Notes: a model not told the origin generated them from the letters alone. Shown: positions 26,157-35,719, counted from the stretch's first letter. The stretch is 38,882 nt of DNA from Verrucomicrobiaceae bacterium (GCA_027485615.1 JAIXQS010000024.1:1-38882); one strand, 5' to 3'. Numbers and translations: made by a program.

Positions 26157-27401
26157 TTAGAGAAACAGCAGCTTCATGTGGCGGTCGCGGAGGTTCTCGG
26201 TGACGCAGCGGGAAACGACGGCGCGGTTGTCGTGGAGGGCTTTGATGTAGGTTTCACCCATCATCGCGGCGATCTTGAAGCCGACGTGAAGGAGTTGGCG
26301 GACGTTGGCGTCGTAAAGCGGGTTGCTTTGGTCGTGGCGTAGCGCACCGGTGAATTGTTCGCTCGTCCACGCGTTCACGGTTTCGGCGGAGGGGAGTTTC
26401 GCGAAATCAATGTCGATCACGGTCGCGTAGGGCTGGCAGAGGGCTTCCTTTTTCGCGAGGGCCTGGCCGTAGATCTCTTTCGCGAGTTCGAGGCCGGTGC
26501 CGCCGGATTCGGCGAGGCCGATGACTTCTTCCAGCCAGTTTGTGCCGGCGGTTTTGATGTGAAGTCCCGCGCCGGTGCGCGCGATGGCACGTTTGATGGC
26601 GGGGTAGATCGAAAACTTGTCCGAACCGGAATGGACCGAGAGTTTCAGGGTTTCCGGCAGGCCATAAGCCGCGACCGCGTGGGCGATGACCGCGAGGTCG
26701 TCGTTGAATTCCTTTTCGAACTGCACGACATCGCCGACGTAATCGACGCCCTTGTTGAAACGGCCGGTGAACTTAGGCGCGATGGTTTGGATCGGGATTC
26801 CCTGGTCGGCGATGGCGGCGAGGATCACCAACAACTCCGGCGGGGTTTGCGGGCTGTCGGTTTCGTCCATGGAAACTTCCGTGACGAAGTCCGTGCCTTT
26901 CGCGGCGACGATGTGGTCGTAGATCGCTTTCGCTTTCTGGGTGGCTTTGAGGAACTGGTTCGCGGTCTTTTCCACATCCGCGCGGGTGATCTCGAAGGGT
27001 TGATCGATGCCCGCGATGGAAACGGTTCCGATGAGTTCCGGGTGGCGTGCGATGAAGGCGGCAACGTCCGCAGGATCGGCGGGCTCACCGATGTCATCGG
27101 CGACATCGAGGGTGAAGAAATCGCAGGGCGCGATGAACCGATCGACCGTCTTGAGATTGATGTGGTCGGCATCTAACAGATATTCGCCCGTCCAACCGAG
27201 GTCGGCCACGGCCTTGTCGGCGGCGTCACGGGTGGATTGCGGTTGGGAGCCGATTATGTCGTGCTCGCGGTTCGATTTGTTCCAGACCGGTGTGATGTCG
27301 ATGCCAAGTTCCTTGGCGGCGATGAAGGCCTTGAGCTGGGCGTGTGCGCCGTTGGCGAAACGGTCGCCGACTCCGAATGTGTATTGGGGGCAGATTTTCA
27401 T
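26157..27401 (-). CDS. uxaE: Tagaturonate epimerase family protein
   Basis: 414 residues. It begins with MKICPQYTFGVGDRFANGAH and contains TEVSMDETDSPQTPPEL, APKFTGRFNKGVDYVGD and LSVHSGSDKFSIYP, the conserved blocks of UxaE-type enzymes. The acidic and histidine residues of these blocks fit a metal-dependent TIM-barrel epimerase. UxaE interconverts D-tagaturonate and D-fructuronate in galacturonate catabolism, consistent with polysaccharide use by this organism. It is convergent with the preceding operon (64 bp gap). About 120 bp upstream lies a short possible C-terminal remnant (…FPEIIEVR, stop at 27522) on the same strand, so uxaE may have lost an operon partner. Cytosolic. Confidence 0.85.
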   Translation of the reverse strand: MKICPQYTFGVGDRFANGAHAQLKAFIAAKELGIDITPVWNKSNREHDIIGSQPQSTRDAADKAVADLGWTGEYLLDADHINLKTVDRFIAPCDFFTLDVADDIGEPADPADVAAFIARHPELIGTVSIAGIDQPFEITRADVEKTANQFLKATQKAKAIYDHIVAAKGTDFVTEVSMDETDSPQTPPELLVILAAIADQGIPIQTIAPKFTGRFNKGVDYVGDVVQFEKEFNDDLAVIAHAVAAYGLPETLKLSVHSGSDKFSIYPAIKRAIARTGAGLHIKTAGTNWLEEVIGLAESGGTGLELAKEIYGQALAKKEALCQPYATVIDIDFAKLPSAETVNAWTSEQFTGALRHDQSNPLYDANVRQLLHVGFKIAAMMGETYIKALHDNRAVVSRCVTENLRDRHMKLLFL

Positions 27402-27831
27402 GGTGGTGATAGGAAGAGATTTTTGAAGAGATTTTTTCCCGCGGAGGTGTGGTTGTGGCTATTTGAGGATTACTGTTTAATTGCTGGATGCTTTGGAAAA
27501 GACGGTGACCGATGATCGCCGTTACCGGACTTCGATGATTTCCGGGAAATCGGAGGGCAGGGCGTTGCGTGAGGCGAGAGTATGTGTTCGCAGCGGTGGG
27601 AGACAACCCTCTTTTCCCTTTTCCAGACCGGCTCTCCGGTGTATTTTCCGCCCTAGTAGAAAAAGCAAGTTCCTAGCATTCACAACCTCGCCGCAGAAAA
27701 TCCCGGAAAAAACAGCCGCGCTCGATGCGAAAATCGGACGCTTTCTCGACAGAACAAAAACACTGGTCCCCGTGCCCAATCCCAATTTTGTGCGGCTCAA
27801 ATGATGTGCCGTCCAGAAACCTGAAATCACT
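27402..27831. other. Gene-free stretch between uxaE and the sulfatase
   Basis: 430 bp. It holds the divergent promoter regions, a possible 20-residue gene end on the - strand (27522 to about 27580), and repeat copy A (27602-27683). No intact gene is seen. Confidence 0.5.
27602..27683 (+). repeat. Dispersed ~80-bp repeat, copy A
   Basis: Pyrimidine tract, then the hairpin ACCGG-CTCT-CCGGT, a CGCCCTAG segment, GAAAAAGCAA, and CCTAGCATTCA at the end. It lies 148 bp before the sulfatase start. Confidence 0.8.
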
Positions 27832-29301
27832 ATGAAAAACACCCTTCGCTTTTCCCCCATGTTCCACGCCCGCGCCATGGGCCTCCTGACCCTGCTGTTC
27901 CTCGACTGCGGCCGGGTGGCGGCAGCCTCGGCTCCGCCGAATATCATCGTCATTGTCACCGATGATCTGGGCTACGCTGACCTAGGTGTCCAGGGAACTG
28001 TGGAGGACATTCGGACGCCCAACTTGGATGCGATGGCGAAAGAGGGAATCCGATACACTTCCGGCTACGTCACCGCCCCGCAATGCAGCCCCTCGCGGGC
28101 GGGGCTCCTGACCGGCCGCTACCAGCAGCGGTTGGGAATCGACCATATCCCGGACATGCCGCTTTCCCTTGACGCGGTGACAATTGCCGAACGCCTCCGC
28201 CCGGCAGGCTACACCAGCGCGATGATCGGCAAATGGCACCTCGAGCCCAATGAGGTCACCCGGAAATGGATGCAGGAAAACGGGATCGAGAAGCTGGCCC
28301 CTAAAGACGTCATGCCCTTCTTCCCGGCGGCTCAGGGATTTGATTTCTACTACAAGGGCGAACTCAGCCGCTACTACGCGAACTTTTCGCTCGATGGAAC
28401 TCCGCGCGGGCCGGGATGGGTCGACGAGTCCGGGTTTCGGGTGGACGTGCAAACCGATGCCGCCCTGGCGTTTATCGACCAGCACCCTAAAGGGCCTTTC
28501 TTTGTTTATCTCAACTACTTCGCGCCGCACACTCCGCTTGAGGTTCCACCGGCATATCTCAAGCCCGAGTGGAAAAACCTTCCTCTCCGGCGGCAGGCAG
28601 CGCTTTCGATGATAGCCGCTGTGGATCACGGAGTCGGTCGCCTCGGCGAGCGGTTGTCCGCCTTGGGCCTCGACAAAAATACATTGATTTTCTTTACGAG
28701 CGATAACGGGGCTCCGCTTCATGGTTTCCGCGACTCTCCGCTCGACACCGACAACGGAGGGTGGGACGGTTCGCTCAACACTCCTTTGAACGGAGAGAAA
28801 GGGATGCTCGCCGATGGTGGCATCCGGGTGCCGTTCCTCATGCAGTGGAAGGGAAAACTTCCGGCCGGGATGACCTATCAGGCGCCCGTCTCCACGCTGG
28901 ATATTGCGGCCACCGCCAACGCGGCGGCAGGTCTCCCCGCTGACCCGCAACTCGACGGGATCAATCTCCTCCCTCTCCTCCAAGCGGGCGCCAAGCCGGC
29001 GGAGCGCACTCTGTTCTGGAGGTTTCATTCCCAGACCGCCGCCCGTGAGGGAGATTGGAAATATCTCCGCGTCGGCGATGGGCATGAGTTCCTCTTCAAC
29101 CTCCAGGATGACCCCGGCGAAAAGAACAATCTGGCAGCCTCACAGCCCGCCGAACTGGACAGGCTTCGCGCCCAAGCCCTCGCGTGGACGCAAGAACTCA
29201 CCCCCACCGGGTTTCCCACCATACCGCCGAACGTGCAGGAGGCCGAATGGTTCCCGCAATACTTCGGCGTGAAAGTTGACGGTCCCCCTTCTAAAAAATA
29301 A
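27832..29301 (+). CDS. Secreted sulfatase (formylglycine-dependent)
   Basis: 489 residues. Residues 1 to about 33 form a signal peptide (basic start, hydrophobic LLTLLFL, then VAAASA). The metal-binding pair is Asp44-Asp45 (VTDDLGYAD). The active-site motif is CSPSR at 85-89, where Cys85 becomes formylglycine, with the following GLLTGRYQQR typical of the family. FTSDNGAP supplies further metal ligands, and the C-terminal GDWKYLRVGDGHEFLFNL is the usual sulfatase end domain. It should hydrolyse sulfate esters, likely on sulfated polysaccharides, outside the cytoplasm. An anaerobic or FGE maturase must be encoded elsewhere. It is a single gene; the next genes run the other way. Confidence 0.95.
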   Translation: MKNTLRFSPMFHARAMGLLTLLFLDCGRVAAASAPPNIIVIVTDDLGYADLGVQGTVEDIRTPNLDAMAKEGIRYTSGYVTAPQCSPSRAGLLTGRYQQRLGIDHIPDMPLSLDAVTIAERLRPAGYTSAMIGKWHLEPNEVTRKWMQENGIEKLAPKDVMPFFPAAQGFDFYYKGELSRYYANFSLDGTPRGPGWVDESGFRVDVQTDAALAFIDQHPKGPFFVYLNYFAPHTPLEVPPAYLKPEWKNLPLRRQAALSMIAAVDHGVGRLGERLSALGLDKNTLIFFTSDNGAPLHGFRDSPLDTDNGGWDGSLNTPLNGEKGMLADGGIRVPFLMQWKGKLPAGMTYQAPVSTLDIAATANAAAGLPADPQLDGINLLPLLQAGAKPAERTLFWRFHSQTAAREGDWKYLRVGDGHEFLFNLQDDPGEKNNLAASQPAELDRLRAQALAWTQELTPTGFPTIPPNVQEAEWFPQYFGVKVDGPPSKK

Positions 29302-29565
29302 GGAAAAAGCTCGTTCTGGTCCGCCGCCGAAGCTCAACCCGATTTCTACTCGGTTGAATGGGATGAGGCGGATCATTGGCGACACTTTTGATCGCTTCGG
29401 ATTAGAAAAGCGGAAGGCAAGGCGCGCAAGCTCCTCATTGGCTCTATTCTCGGCGTGCTCCTGTTTCAAATTTTCATATGACGGAATAAAGAAGGCCGGG
29501 GGGCAATGGGAGGGCTTTCCAAGCGGTCCATTGGTTTGCCTTTCGCACTCGTGCGGATCCACCAT

Positions 29566-29850
29566 TCATTTGCGCTTGCCACGCAACCATAGTGCCACTT
29601 CATCATGGTTCATTACATCATAGGCAATCAGAGATGTTTCATCATGAATAAAAACCACGCGCCATTGCAGATGGACGCGAATTTCATAGGAACGCCTGGC
29701 GAGCTTGCGAAGCCCGAGGCCGCGGTGTTGATGGGGGTCTCCAAAAGCGGCGGCAACTTGGGAAATGGCCTGAGATGCTTTTTCACGCAGATCCGGCGGC
29801 AATTTGTCCGCTGTTTTTCTAATGCGTTCCGAAAGCAAAATTTCGATCAT
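29566..29850 (-). CDS. RelE/HigB-like toxin
   Basis: 94 residues with the ParE/RelE-fold layout: helical start (ERIRKTADKLPPDLREKA), then strands LRKLARRSYEIRVHL, WRVVFIHDE and LIAYDVMNHDEVAL. The basic strand residues are those used by ribosome-dependent mRNA interferases. Its start overlaps the stop of the upstream antitoxin by 4 bp (ATGA on the - strand). Both genes are intact. Length and gene order are normal for a type II module. The exact subfamily (RelE, YafQ or HigB) cannot be fixed by eye. Confidence 0.8.
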   Translation of the reverse strand: MIEILLSERIRKTADKLPPDLREKASQAISQVAAAFGDPHQHRGLGLRKLARRSYEIRVHLQWRVVFIHDETSLIAYDVMNHDEVALWLRGKRK

Positions 29851-30125
29851 AGCGCACCTGTAAAAGGTTTGAGCCGTCCGGCTTCACATGAGGACGCGAT
29901 TTCCGCCAGGGCGGCATCTTCCGCCAATGCCGCCTGCGCCAGAGAGACGCCATATTCGTCCAAGGCTGGAAAATCACTGGGCCGGAATGGCAATCCCCGC
30001 AGTTTGACCATCTGCGCGAAAAACATGGAAACCGCCGCCGTCGGCGTAATCCCTATTTCACGACAAATATCATTCGCTTCAGCTGCCAACTCGCGGTCAA
30101 TTCGGAGTCTGATTTGCTCAGTCAT
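29847..30125 (-). CDS. RelB/DinJ-family antitoxin
   Basis: 92 residues. The ribbon-helix-helix start IRLRIDRELAAEANDICREI, followed by GITPTAAVSMFFAQMV and RGLPFR, is the standard RelB/DinJ pattern. It forms DNA-binding dimers that repress their own operon, and its C-terminus wraps the toxin. It overlaps the toxin gene by 4 bp. It lies directly before repeat copy B. Confidence 0.88.
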   Translation of the reverse strand: MTEQIRLRIDRELAAEANDICREIGITPTAAVSMFFAQMVKLRGLPFRPSDFPALDEYGVSLAQAALAEDAALAEIASSCEAGRLKPFTGAL

Positions 30126-30230
30126 GCATCAAATGTGCCTTGTGCTTGCCATTAGTCAAGAATCCAAATGCATCAAACGAAGGGGTGGAGCAATTCGTCG
30201 CTCTCGCTCGGTTCCGGTTCCGTCATAAGC

Positions 30231-30312
30231 GTCAACCCCCTTATCCCGTTCCCAGACCGGCTTTCCGGTGTATCCTCCGCCCTAGGTGAAAAAGCAAAGT
30301 CCTAGCATTCAT
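30231..30312 (+). repeat. Dispersed ~80-bp repeat, copy B
   Basis: Starts GTCAACCCCCTT, contains ACCGG-CTTT-CCGGT, then CTAGG-N14-CCTAG and ends GCATTCATT. The loop differs from the other copies (CTTT for CTCT) while both stem arms are kept. It is the left part of a longer 261-bp duplication. Confidence 0.85.
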
Positions 30313-30491
30313 TGCCCGGTCTCCTTGGCGTGTTGCTATGCGGTCATTCCTCAATTCGTTGATGCAATCGAACGATCCGCTTCCCTACTCACGGGAAGAA
30401 AATCCCGCCCGAGGCATTCAAACTGCTAAGAAACCTGTCGACCCTATGATTCATCGACGATTGCGGGCGATTCATCGAATTTCCATTGCGG
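30231..30491 (+). repeat. 261-bp duplicated element, left copy
   Basis: Collinear with 35720-35980 without net gaps. Beyond the ~80-bp repeat it contains CCTCAA-TTCG-TTGATG at 30349-30364 (one stem mismatch compared with the other copy) and two GATTCATCGA words near the end. No protein is supported in it. It lies upstream of the G8 protein gene. Confidence 0.85.
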
Positions 30492-30567
30492 ATATGCTTA
30501 CTGTGAAAATATTAGAATCGCGAACCATTATTGAATAAAAAACAATCTATCATCCTATAAGCGATCC

Positions 30568-30747
30568 ATGCTCTCTGACAAGGCTAGTCTTGGAACCCAT
30601 TTCACAGTTGTCTTGCGTTGCCTTTTCAGCCTGCTGCTGACCATCGGCATCGCGAGCGCCTTTCCCCAGGCGCTTACTACACGCTCCCCGCTCCACGCTC
30701 CGGTGCATCTTTCGCCCTACGTAGAAAAAGCAAATTCCTGGCCTTAA
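30568..30747 (+). pseudogene. Signal-peptide remnant of a lost exported protein
   Basis: ATG 30568 opens a 59-codon frame. Its first ~35 residues look like a genuine signal peptide: VVLRCLFSLLLTIGIASAF, with a basic start and a small-residue cleavage region. From about 30686 the frame runs into dispersed-repeat copy C and ends at TAA 30745-30747. The mature protein is absent. Either the repeat landed in an old gene or a deletion joined its start to the repeat. Confidence 0.45.
30686..30745 (+). repeat. Dispersed repeat, degenerate copy C
   Basis: Shares GCTCCGGTGCATCTTTCGCC, a CTACGTAG block and GAAAAAGCAAATTCCTGGCC with the family, but the left hairpin arm is lost. It ends 7 bp before the start of the G8 protein. 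Confidence 0.65.
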
Positions 30748-30752
30748 ATCTT

Positions 30753-33700
30753 TTGAAGACCGTGCGCCGTATCCTCCCCCTTGTCGCCGTTTTTACCGCC
30801 CAGATCCCCGTGGCCATGGGGGCGGATTTGATGGCCTTGGCATCAGGAAACTGGTCGGACCACGCCATTTGGGGCGGCACGCTGCCGGGGATCGAGGATG
30901 ACGTGATGATTCCTGCCGGGATGGTGGTGACGCTGGATGCGGACGTCGAGTGTGGCGGCATCATGGTGGAGGGGATACTGGAGGTGGAGCGGGCGAATCG
31001 GACTCTTCTGTGCGATACCCTGATGGTGCAGGGAGCGGACGCGGCTTTTCGTGTGGGCACGTCGGCGAATCGTTTTGAGCAGAATTTCACCCTGACTCTC
31101 AAAGGCCTCGCTACGGAAACCCCGATGCCAATGATGGGGGCGAAATTCCTCGCTGCCCACAACGGCGGCACCTTGGATATCCACGGCAGGGACCGCGTTG
31201 AATGGACGAAATTGGCGGCCAGCGTGAGCACGGGAGCGACCTCCATGACGCTCGCCGAGCCGGTTGACTGGGTGGTGGGGGATCGCATTCTAGTCACCTC
31301 CAGCCGGAAAAGCGCGAGCGAGGCGGAGACCCGGACGATCACAGGTGTGAGCGCGGACTCAAAGACCGTGTATTTTGCCACGGGTCTGACCCATCCGCAC
31401 AACGGTAGCCAGATCACGAAGACGCGCCCCCAAAATCCCTACTCAGATAGTAAGTCATGGACCGCGGACTTGCGGGCGGAAGTGGGACTGCTCAGCCGCA
31501 ACGTGAAGATCGAGGGCGATGCGGCCTCCGAGATCGCCGGCTTCGGCGGGCACATCATGGTGATGAACGGCGGCGCAGCCTGCTGCGCGACTTCCGGAAA
31601 GGGATTCATCGAAGGGGTGGAGCTCTTTCGGATGGGACAGAAATTCCGCAGGGGCCGCTATCCGATGCACTGGCACATGCTGGCGGAGGACGGCGCGGGG
31701 CAATATTTCAGGGACAACGTGGTCAACAAATCCTTCAACCGGGCGATCGTGATCCACGGCACGGAATCGGCGCTGGTAGAGAATAACTTATGCTATGATC
31801 ACATCGGTCACGGGATTTTCCTCGAAGACGGGTCGGAGCGCTTCAACATCATTCGCAGAAACGTCGTGCTGCTGACGAAAAAGCCCGCCGAGAATGAGAA
31901 TCTTCTCGATAGTGACCGTATATTCTCCGGGGACCAGAACGCGTCGCCTGCGAGCTACTGGATCACCAATCCGAACAATATTTTCACGGACAACATCGCA
32001 GCTGGCACCGAAGGCACCGGCTACTGGTTCGCGTTTCCGCAGCAGCCGCTGAGGGACTCGCTTACCCATCCGTCCTTCATCGGGCTGAAGCCATACGAGG
32101 AGCCGCTCGGAGAGTTCAAGGGAAACACCGCGCACAGTTGCACGAACGGGCTGGATATCAACGACCAATTGTCTGCCAGTGATACGCTCGTCCTCAACGG
32201 CGAGTGGCGTAACGCAGGTCCCTTTACGTTCGAGAACTGCACCTTCTACGCGAACAGAAACGGCATCTACGCGGGGATCGGCGGAAAGCGCGACAACGTG
32301 ATCTATTACAACAACGTCTTCGCGGACAATCAAGTCCACCTGTTCCTCGCGACCTATCAGATCTGTGAAGAGTCCCTGATGATCGCGGATACCGGACTCG
32401 GCCTGCTCCCTGCGACCCAGACGCGGACGGCTTATGCAGTCTATGACGGCGCCGGCAGGATGACCAAAAACCACCTGGTGGGCTATGATGGAACCTACTC
32501 ACGCTTCCTCGGGAATATAGGTGCGGCCACCAAGCACCCGAACCATCGGTTCGATAGCCTGACATTTGATCCCCCCACGCCGCCACGCTCGGTTCTAACC
32601 AACTACAACATCATCTCACCCCCGGACATACGCGCGAACGATGCGGGGCACCCGCGCATGTGGGCGCAGGTGATCCTGGATGTGAATGGCTCCATTTCCG
32701 GTGTGCCGAACAGTTCGATCATCAGTAACCACCCGTTCATGCTGACAGGCGGCGAAACCCGGCCCTCGGTTTGGACGAACATGTATCGCAGCAGCCACCG
32801 CTTCGCCCAATGGGCGATGACCTACGCGATCAGTGACCCCAACAACTATCCGAATGTCAGCGCGGTGCGAACCATGGCGGGAACGCCGACGAGAGGTGTT
32901 TACTACATCAACGGCTACAAGGGGAAGCACCAGTTGCCGCTGATCGTACGGGAGGATTTCCTCTACACTTACTTTTATGAAACCCTGCCGACATCGCGCA
33001 AGGTGGACATGACCTTCGACGACGCGGACGTGGGTGATTTCGTCGTCATCCGCTACAAGGACTTCGGGAAACTCCCAGGGCTCGAGGTGTCCGGGTCCGG
33101 CATGACCTCGCAGCCGTCGTTGGCATTGATGAAGGACTCGACCACCTCCTCCTATTACAAGGAGGACAACGGCGATCTCTATGTCCGCCCGGTGGCTACC
33201 GGGAGAACTCAAACCTACCAGATCACCTGGACCGAGGACATTCCGATGCCGGAAGTGGATTCCGACGGGGATGATGTGAGCGATGGTGCCGAGGCGGCGG
33301 CCGGGACCGATCCGTTCCGAAGCGTGGACGGCACCGATCCTTTCAGGAACAGTGAATTCAATGTGGCGAACAATTTCGAGCGATGGGATTTGCTCGGTGG
33401 AATCACCAATGAAACCGTGGCCGGTGGGGCGTTGTCCGCACGCAGCGGCACAACCGTTCCCCAGATCGTGGAGAACAATCTCCGCGTCTCCGGCACTGCC
33501 GTTCCTTACTTGCTGGTGCGGATGAAGGCTCCCACCAGCACGACGGCACGGTTTTTGTGGGGACGGTTGGGGGCGGAATCATACACTGCGGGAAGATCGG
33601 TTTCCTCCGCCTACACGACGCCGAACCAGTGGAGAGTCCTTGTTTTTCCCATGGCGGGGCAAGCGGATTGGCAGAACCAGGTGATCACCAATCTCCGTTT

Positions 33701-35606
33701 CGACGCTGTCAATTCGACAGGCGCGGACTTCCAGGTTGACTGGATCCGTGCATCGAGCGGTGACCTTGATGGCGATGGCCTCAGCGATGTTTTCGAGGGT
33801 GACGGTGACCTTGATCAGGACGGCTTGCTCAATCTTGAGGACCCGGATAGCGATGGCGACGGAATTCCCGACGCGGCCGACCCGCAACCGGACACCAGTT
33901 CCTACGATAACGACCAGGATGGCATTCCTGACACTACCGATCCGGATGACGACAACGATGGGACGCCCGATGTTTCCGATGCGTTTCCCGTCGATCCAGC
34001 GGAACAAACGGATACCGATCTCGACGGCGTGGGCGATCGCGCGGATGCATTCCCAGCCAATTCTTCGGAACAGGTGGATACGGATGGTGACGGCATCGGA
34101 AACAACGCGGATACGGATGATGACGGCGACGGAATGTCGGACACTGCGGAACTATCTGCGGGCAGGAATCCGCTGAATGTCCTGGATCTCAATTTCGGCT
34201 TCAATACGGCCGCAGGCTTCGAGGGGTGGACTCGGTTAAACATCGCGCCTTCCGAGGTCAGCGGCGGAGTTTTGAAAGGAACTTCATCGACCGGGGATCC
34301 CCAGTTGGAGAGATCCGGATTCACCATCAAGGGCAACAGCGTCAATCAGGTGGTGGTGAAGATGAAAGCAGGCGTGTCTGGCGGCACCCTTCCAGCAGGA
34401 AAGGCCCAGCTCTTCTGGGGGCGTGTCGGCGCACCTTCCAACACCGGCACGCGTTCGGTTTCAGTTTCCTACGGTCCGGTTAATACCTGGAGGGCATTGT
34501 TTCTGCCAGTTTCCACTCATGCGGAGTGGGCCAACCACACGATCACTAGCCTGCGTTTCGATCCATTCTGGTTTACAAACACAGCTCTTGAAATTGATTG
34601 GATCCGGGTTTCCAACGGCGACTTGGATGGTGACGGCATCAGCGATACGACGGAGGGAACCGGTGATACCGACGGCGACGGGTTGCTCAACGTGGAGGAT
34701 CTCGACAGTGACGGTGACGGACTCCCCGACGCCACCGATACGTATCCTTACCTTTCCTCGCTGTTGGATCTCGACAACGACGGCATACCGGATGCGAGCG
34801 ATACGGACGATGACGGCGATGGCGTGGCGGACGCTTCGGATGCGTTTCCTCGGAATGCGAACGAGCAACTGGATTCCGACGATGACGGCATCGGAAACAA
34901 CGCGGATACGGACGATGACAACGACGGCACACCAGACGCGGAGGATGCCTTCCCGCTGAACGCCACCGAGCAGCTCGACACGGACGGAGACAGTATCGGA
35001 AACAACGCGGATCCGGATGATGACAACGACGGCACACCAGACGCGGAGGATGCCTTCCCGCTGGACGCCGCCGAGCAACTAGATTCCGACGGTGATGGTA
35101 TCGGAAACAACGCGGATACGGATGATGACAACGATCTTGTGGCGGACGCGGAGAATGCGTTCCCGCTCGACCCAACCGAGCAGCTCGATACGGACGGTGA
35201 CGGCATCGGAAACGACGCCGATACGGACGACGACAACGACGGCCTATCCGACGCGCTGGAAACCTCGCACGGGCTTTCCACGCTGGAGCCGATCCATCCC
35301 GCTCTTGATACCGACGCAGACGGTCAATCCGATCTGTTTGAAATTCACGCCGGGATCGATTTTCGGAATTTATCCGATCGTTTCGAATGGTCCGTGGCGA
35401 AGGCGTCCGCATCGCCCGCTCAGGTCGTGCTGCCGGTGAAGCCTGGAAGGACTTACCGCATCCTAGCATGCGATGACTTGTCAGAGGGAGCCTGGCAAGA
35501 GTTGGAGTCTCTGCATCCCGATACGGCAGGAAACCACACATTTACGGATCCGGCCAGCGTGACGAGGCGCTTCTATCGGGTGGAGATCCGGATTGACCCA
35601 CCTTGA
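30753..35606 (+). CDS. Giant exported G8 / beta-helix protein with TSP3-type calcium repeats
   Basis: 1617 residues from TTG 30753. The frame is open to 30618, but that part is repeat copy C; from TTG the protein starts with a signal peptide (KTVRRILPLVAVFTAQIPVA). Residues about 24-150 form a G8 domain (ASGNWSDHAIWGG, PAGMVVTLD). To about 600 there is a right-handed beta-helix with PMHWHMLAEDG and NRAIVIHGTESALVENN, as in CEMIP/TMEM2-like polysaccharide-active proteins. Two copies of a ~140-residue beta-sandwich-like module (about 865-1000 and 1145-1285, both ending in DWIRxSxGDLDGDG) alternate with runs of D.DGDG.D calcium repeats. The C-terminus RRFYRVE is common in exported verrucomicrobial proteins. 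Likely a surface or secreted glycan-binding or -degrading protein. No PEP-CTERM tail. Confidence 0.8.
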   Translation: MKTVRRILPLVAVFTAQIPVAMGADLMALASGNWSDHAIWGGTLPGIEDDVMIPAGMVVTLDADVECGGIMVEGILEVERANRTLLCDTLMVQGADAAFRVGTSANRFEQNFTLTLKGLATETPMPMMGAKFLAAHNGGTLDIHGRDRVEWTKLAASVSTGATSMTLAEPVDWVVGDRILVTSSRKSASEAETRTITGVSADSKTVYFATGLTHPHNGSQITKTRPQNPYSDSKSWTADLRAEVGLLSRNVKIEGDAASEIAGFGGHIMVMNGGAACCATSGKGFIEGVELFRMGQKFRRGRYPMHWHMLAEDGAGQYFRDNVVNKSFNRAIVIHGTESALVENNLCYDHIGHGIFLEDGSERFNIIRRNVVLLTKKPAENENLLDSDRIFSGDQNASPASYWITNPNNIFTDNIAAGTEGTGYWFAFPQQPLRDSLTHPSFIGLKPYEEPLGEFKGNTAHSCTNGLDINDQLSASDTLVLNGEWRNAGPFTFENCTFYANRNGIYAGIGGKRDNVIYYNNVFADNQVHLFLATYQICEESLMIADTGLGLLPATQTRTAYAVYDGAGRMTKNHLVGYDGTYSRFLGNIGAATKHPNHRFDSLTFDPPTPPRSVLTNYNIISPPDIRANDAGHPRMWAQVILDVNGSISGVPNSSIISNHPFMLTGGETRPSVWTNMYRSSHRFAQWAMTYAISDPNNYPNVSAVRTMAGTPTRGVYYINGYKGKHQLPLIVREDFLYTYFYETLPTSRKVDMTFDDADVGDFVVIRYKDFGKLPGLEVSGSGMTSQPSLALMKDSTTSSYYKEDNGDLYVRPVATGRTQTYQITWTEDIPMPEVDSDGDDVSDGAEAAAGTDPFRSVDGTDPFRNSEFNVANNFERWDLLGGITNETVAGGALSARSGTTVPQIVENNLRVSGTAVPYLLVRMKAPTSTTARFLWGRLGAESYTAGRSVSSAYTTPNQWRVLVFPMAGQADWQNQVITNLRFDAVNSTGADFQVDWIRASSGDLDGDGLSDVFEGDGDLDQDGLLNLEDPDSDGDGIPDAADPQPDTSSYDNDQDGIPDTTDPDDDNDGTPDVSDAFPVDPAEQTDTDLDGVGDRADAFPANSSEQVDTDGDGIGNNADTDDDGDGMSDTAELSAGRNPLNVLDLNFGFNTAAGFEGWTRLNIAPSEVSGGVLKGTSSTGDPQLERSGFTIKGNSVNQVVVKMKAGVSGGTLPAGKAQLFWGRVGAPSNTGTRSVSVSYGPVNTWRALFLPVSTHAEWANHTITSLRFDPFWFTNTALEIDWIRVSNGDLDGDGISDTTEGTGDTDGDGLLNVEDLDSDGDGLPDATDTYPYLSSLLDLDNDGIPDASDTDDDGDGVADASDAFPRNANEQLDSDDDGIGNNADTDDDNDGTPDAEDAFPLNATEQLDTDGDSIGNNADPDDDNDGTPDAEDAFPLDAAEQLDSDGDGIGNNADTDDDNDLVADAENAFPLDPTEQLDTDGDGIGNDADTDDDNDGLSDALETSHGLSTLEPIHPALDTDADGQSDLFEIHAGIDFRNLSDRFEWSVAKASASPAQVVLPVKPGRTYRILACDDLSEGAWQELESLHPDTAGNHTFTDPASVTRRFYRVEIRIDPP
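34863..35250 (+). repeat. 105-bp in-frame tandem repeat in the G8 protein gene
   Basis: The codons for EQLD recur at 34863, 34968, 35073 and 35178, exactly 105 bp apart. Each unit encodes 35 residues of the type GIGNNADTDDDNDGTPDAED followed by AFPL. Three full units and a partial fourth are present; such arrays vary in copy number by recombination. Confidence 0.9.
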
Positions 35607-35617
35607 CGGCAGGCGGT

Positions 35618-35648
35618 GGCCGGCCTTCCTTTTGGACTGGCCGTTTTT
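35618..35648 (+). terminator. Probable terminator of the G8 protein gene
   Basis: GGCCGG, a 13-base loop, then CTGGCC (six pairs, one G-U) followed by GTTTTT, starting 11 bp after the stop codon. Confidence 0.55.
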
Positions 35649-35719
35649 AGGATTCGATTCCCTTCGACCACCGCTAATTTAGCCCCGTGGGTGATTTAGT
35701 TTCGCGCCTCTACTTCGTA

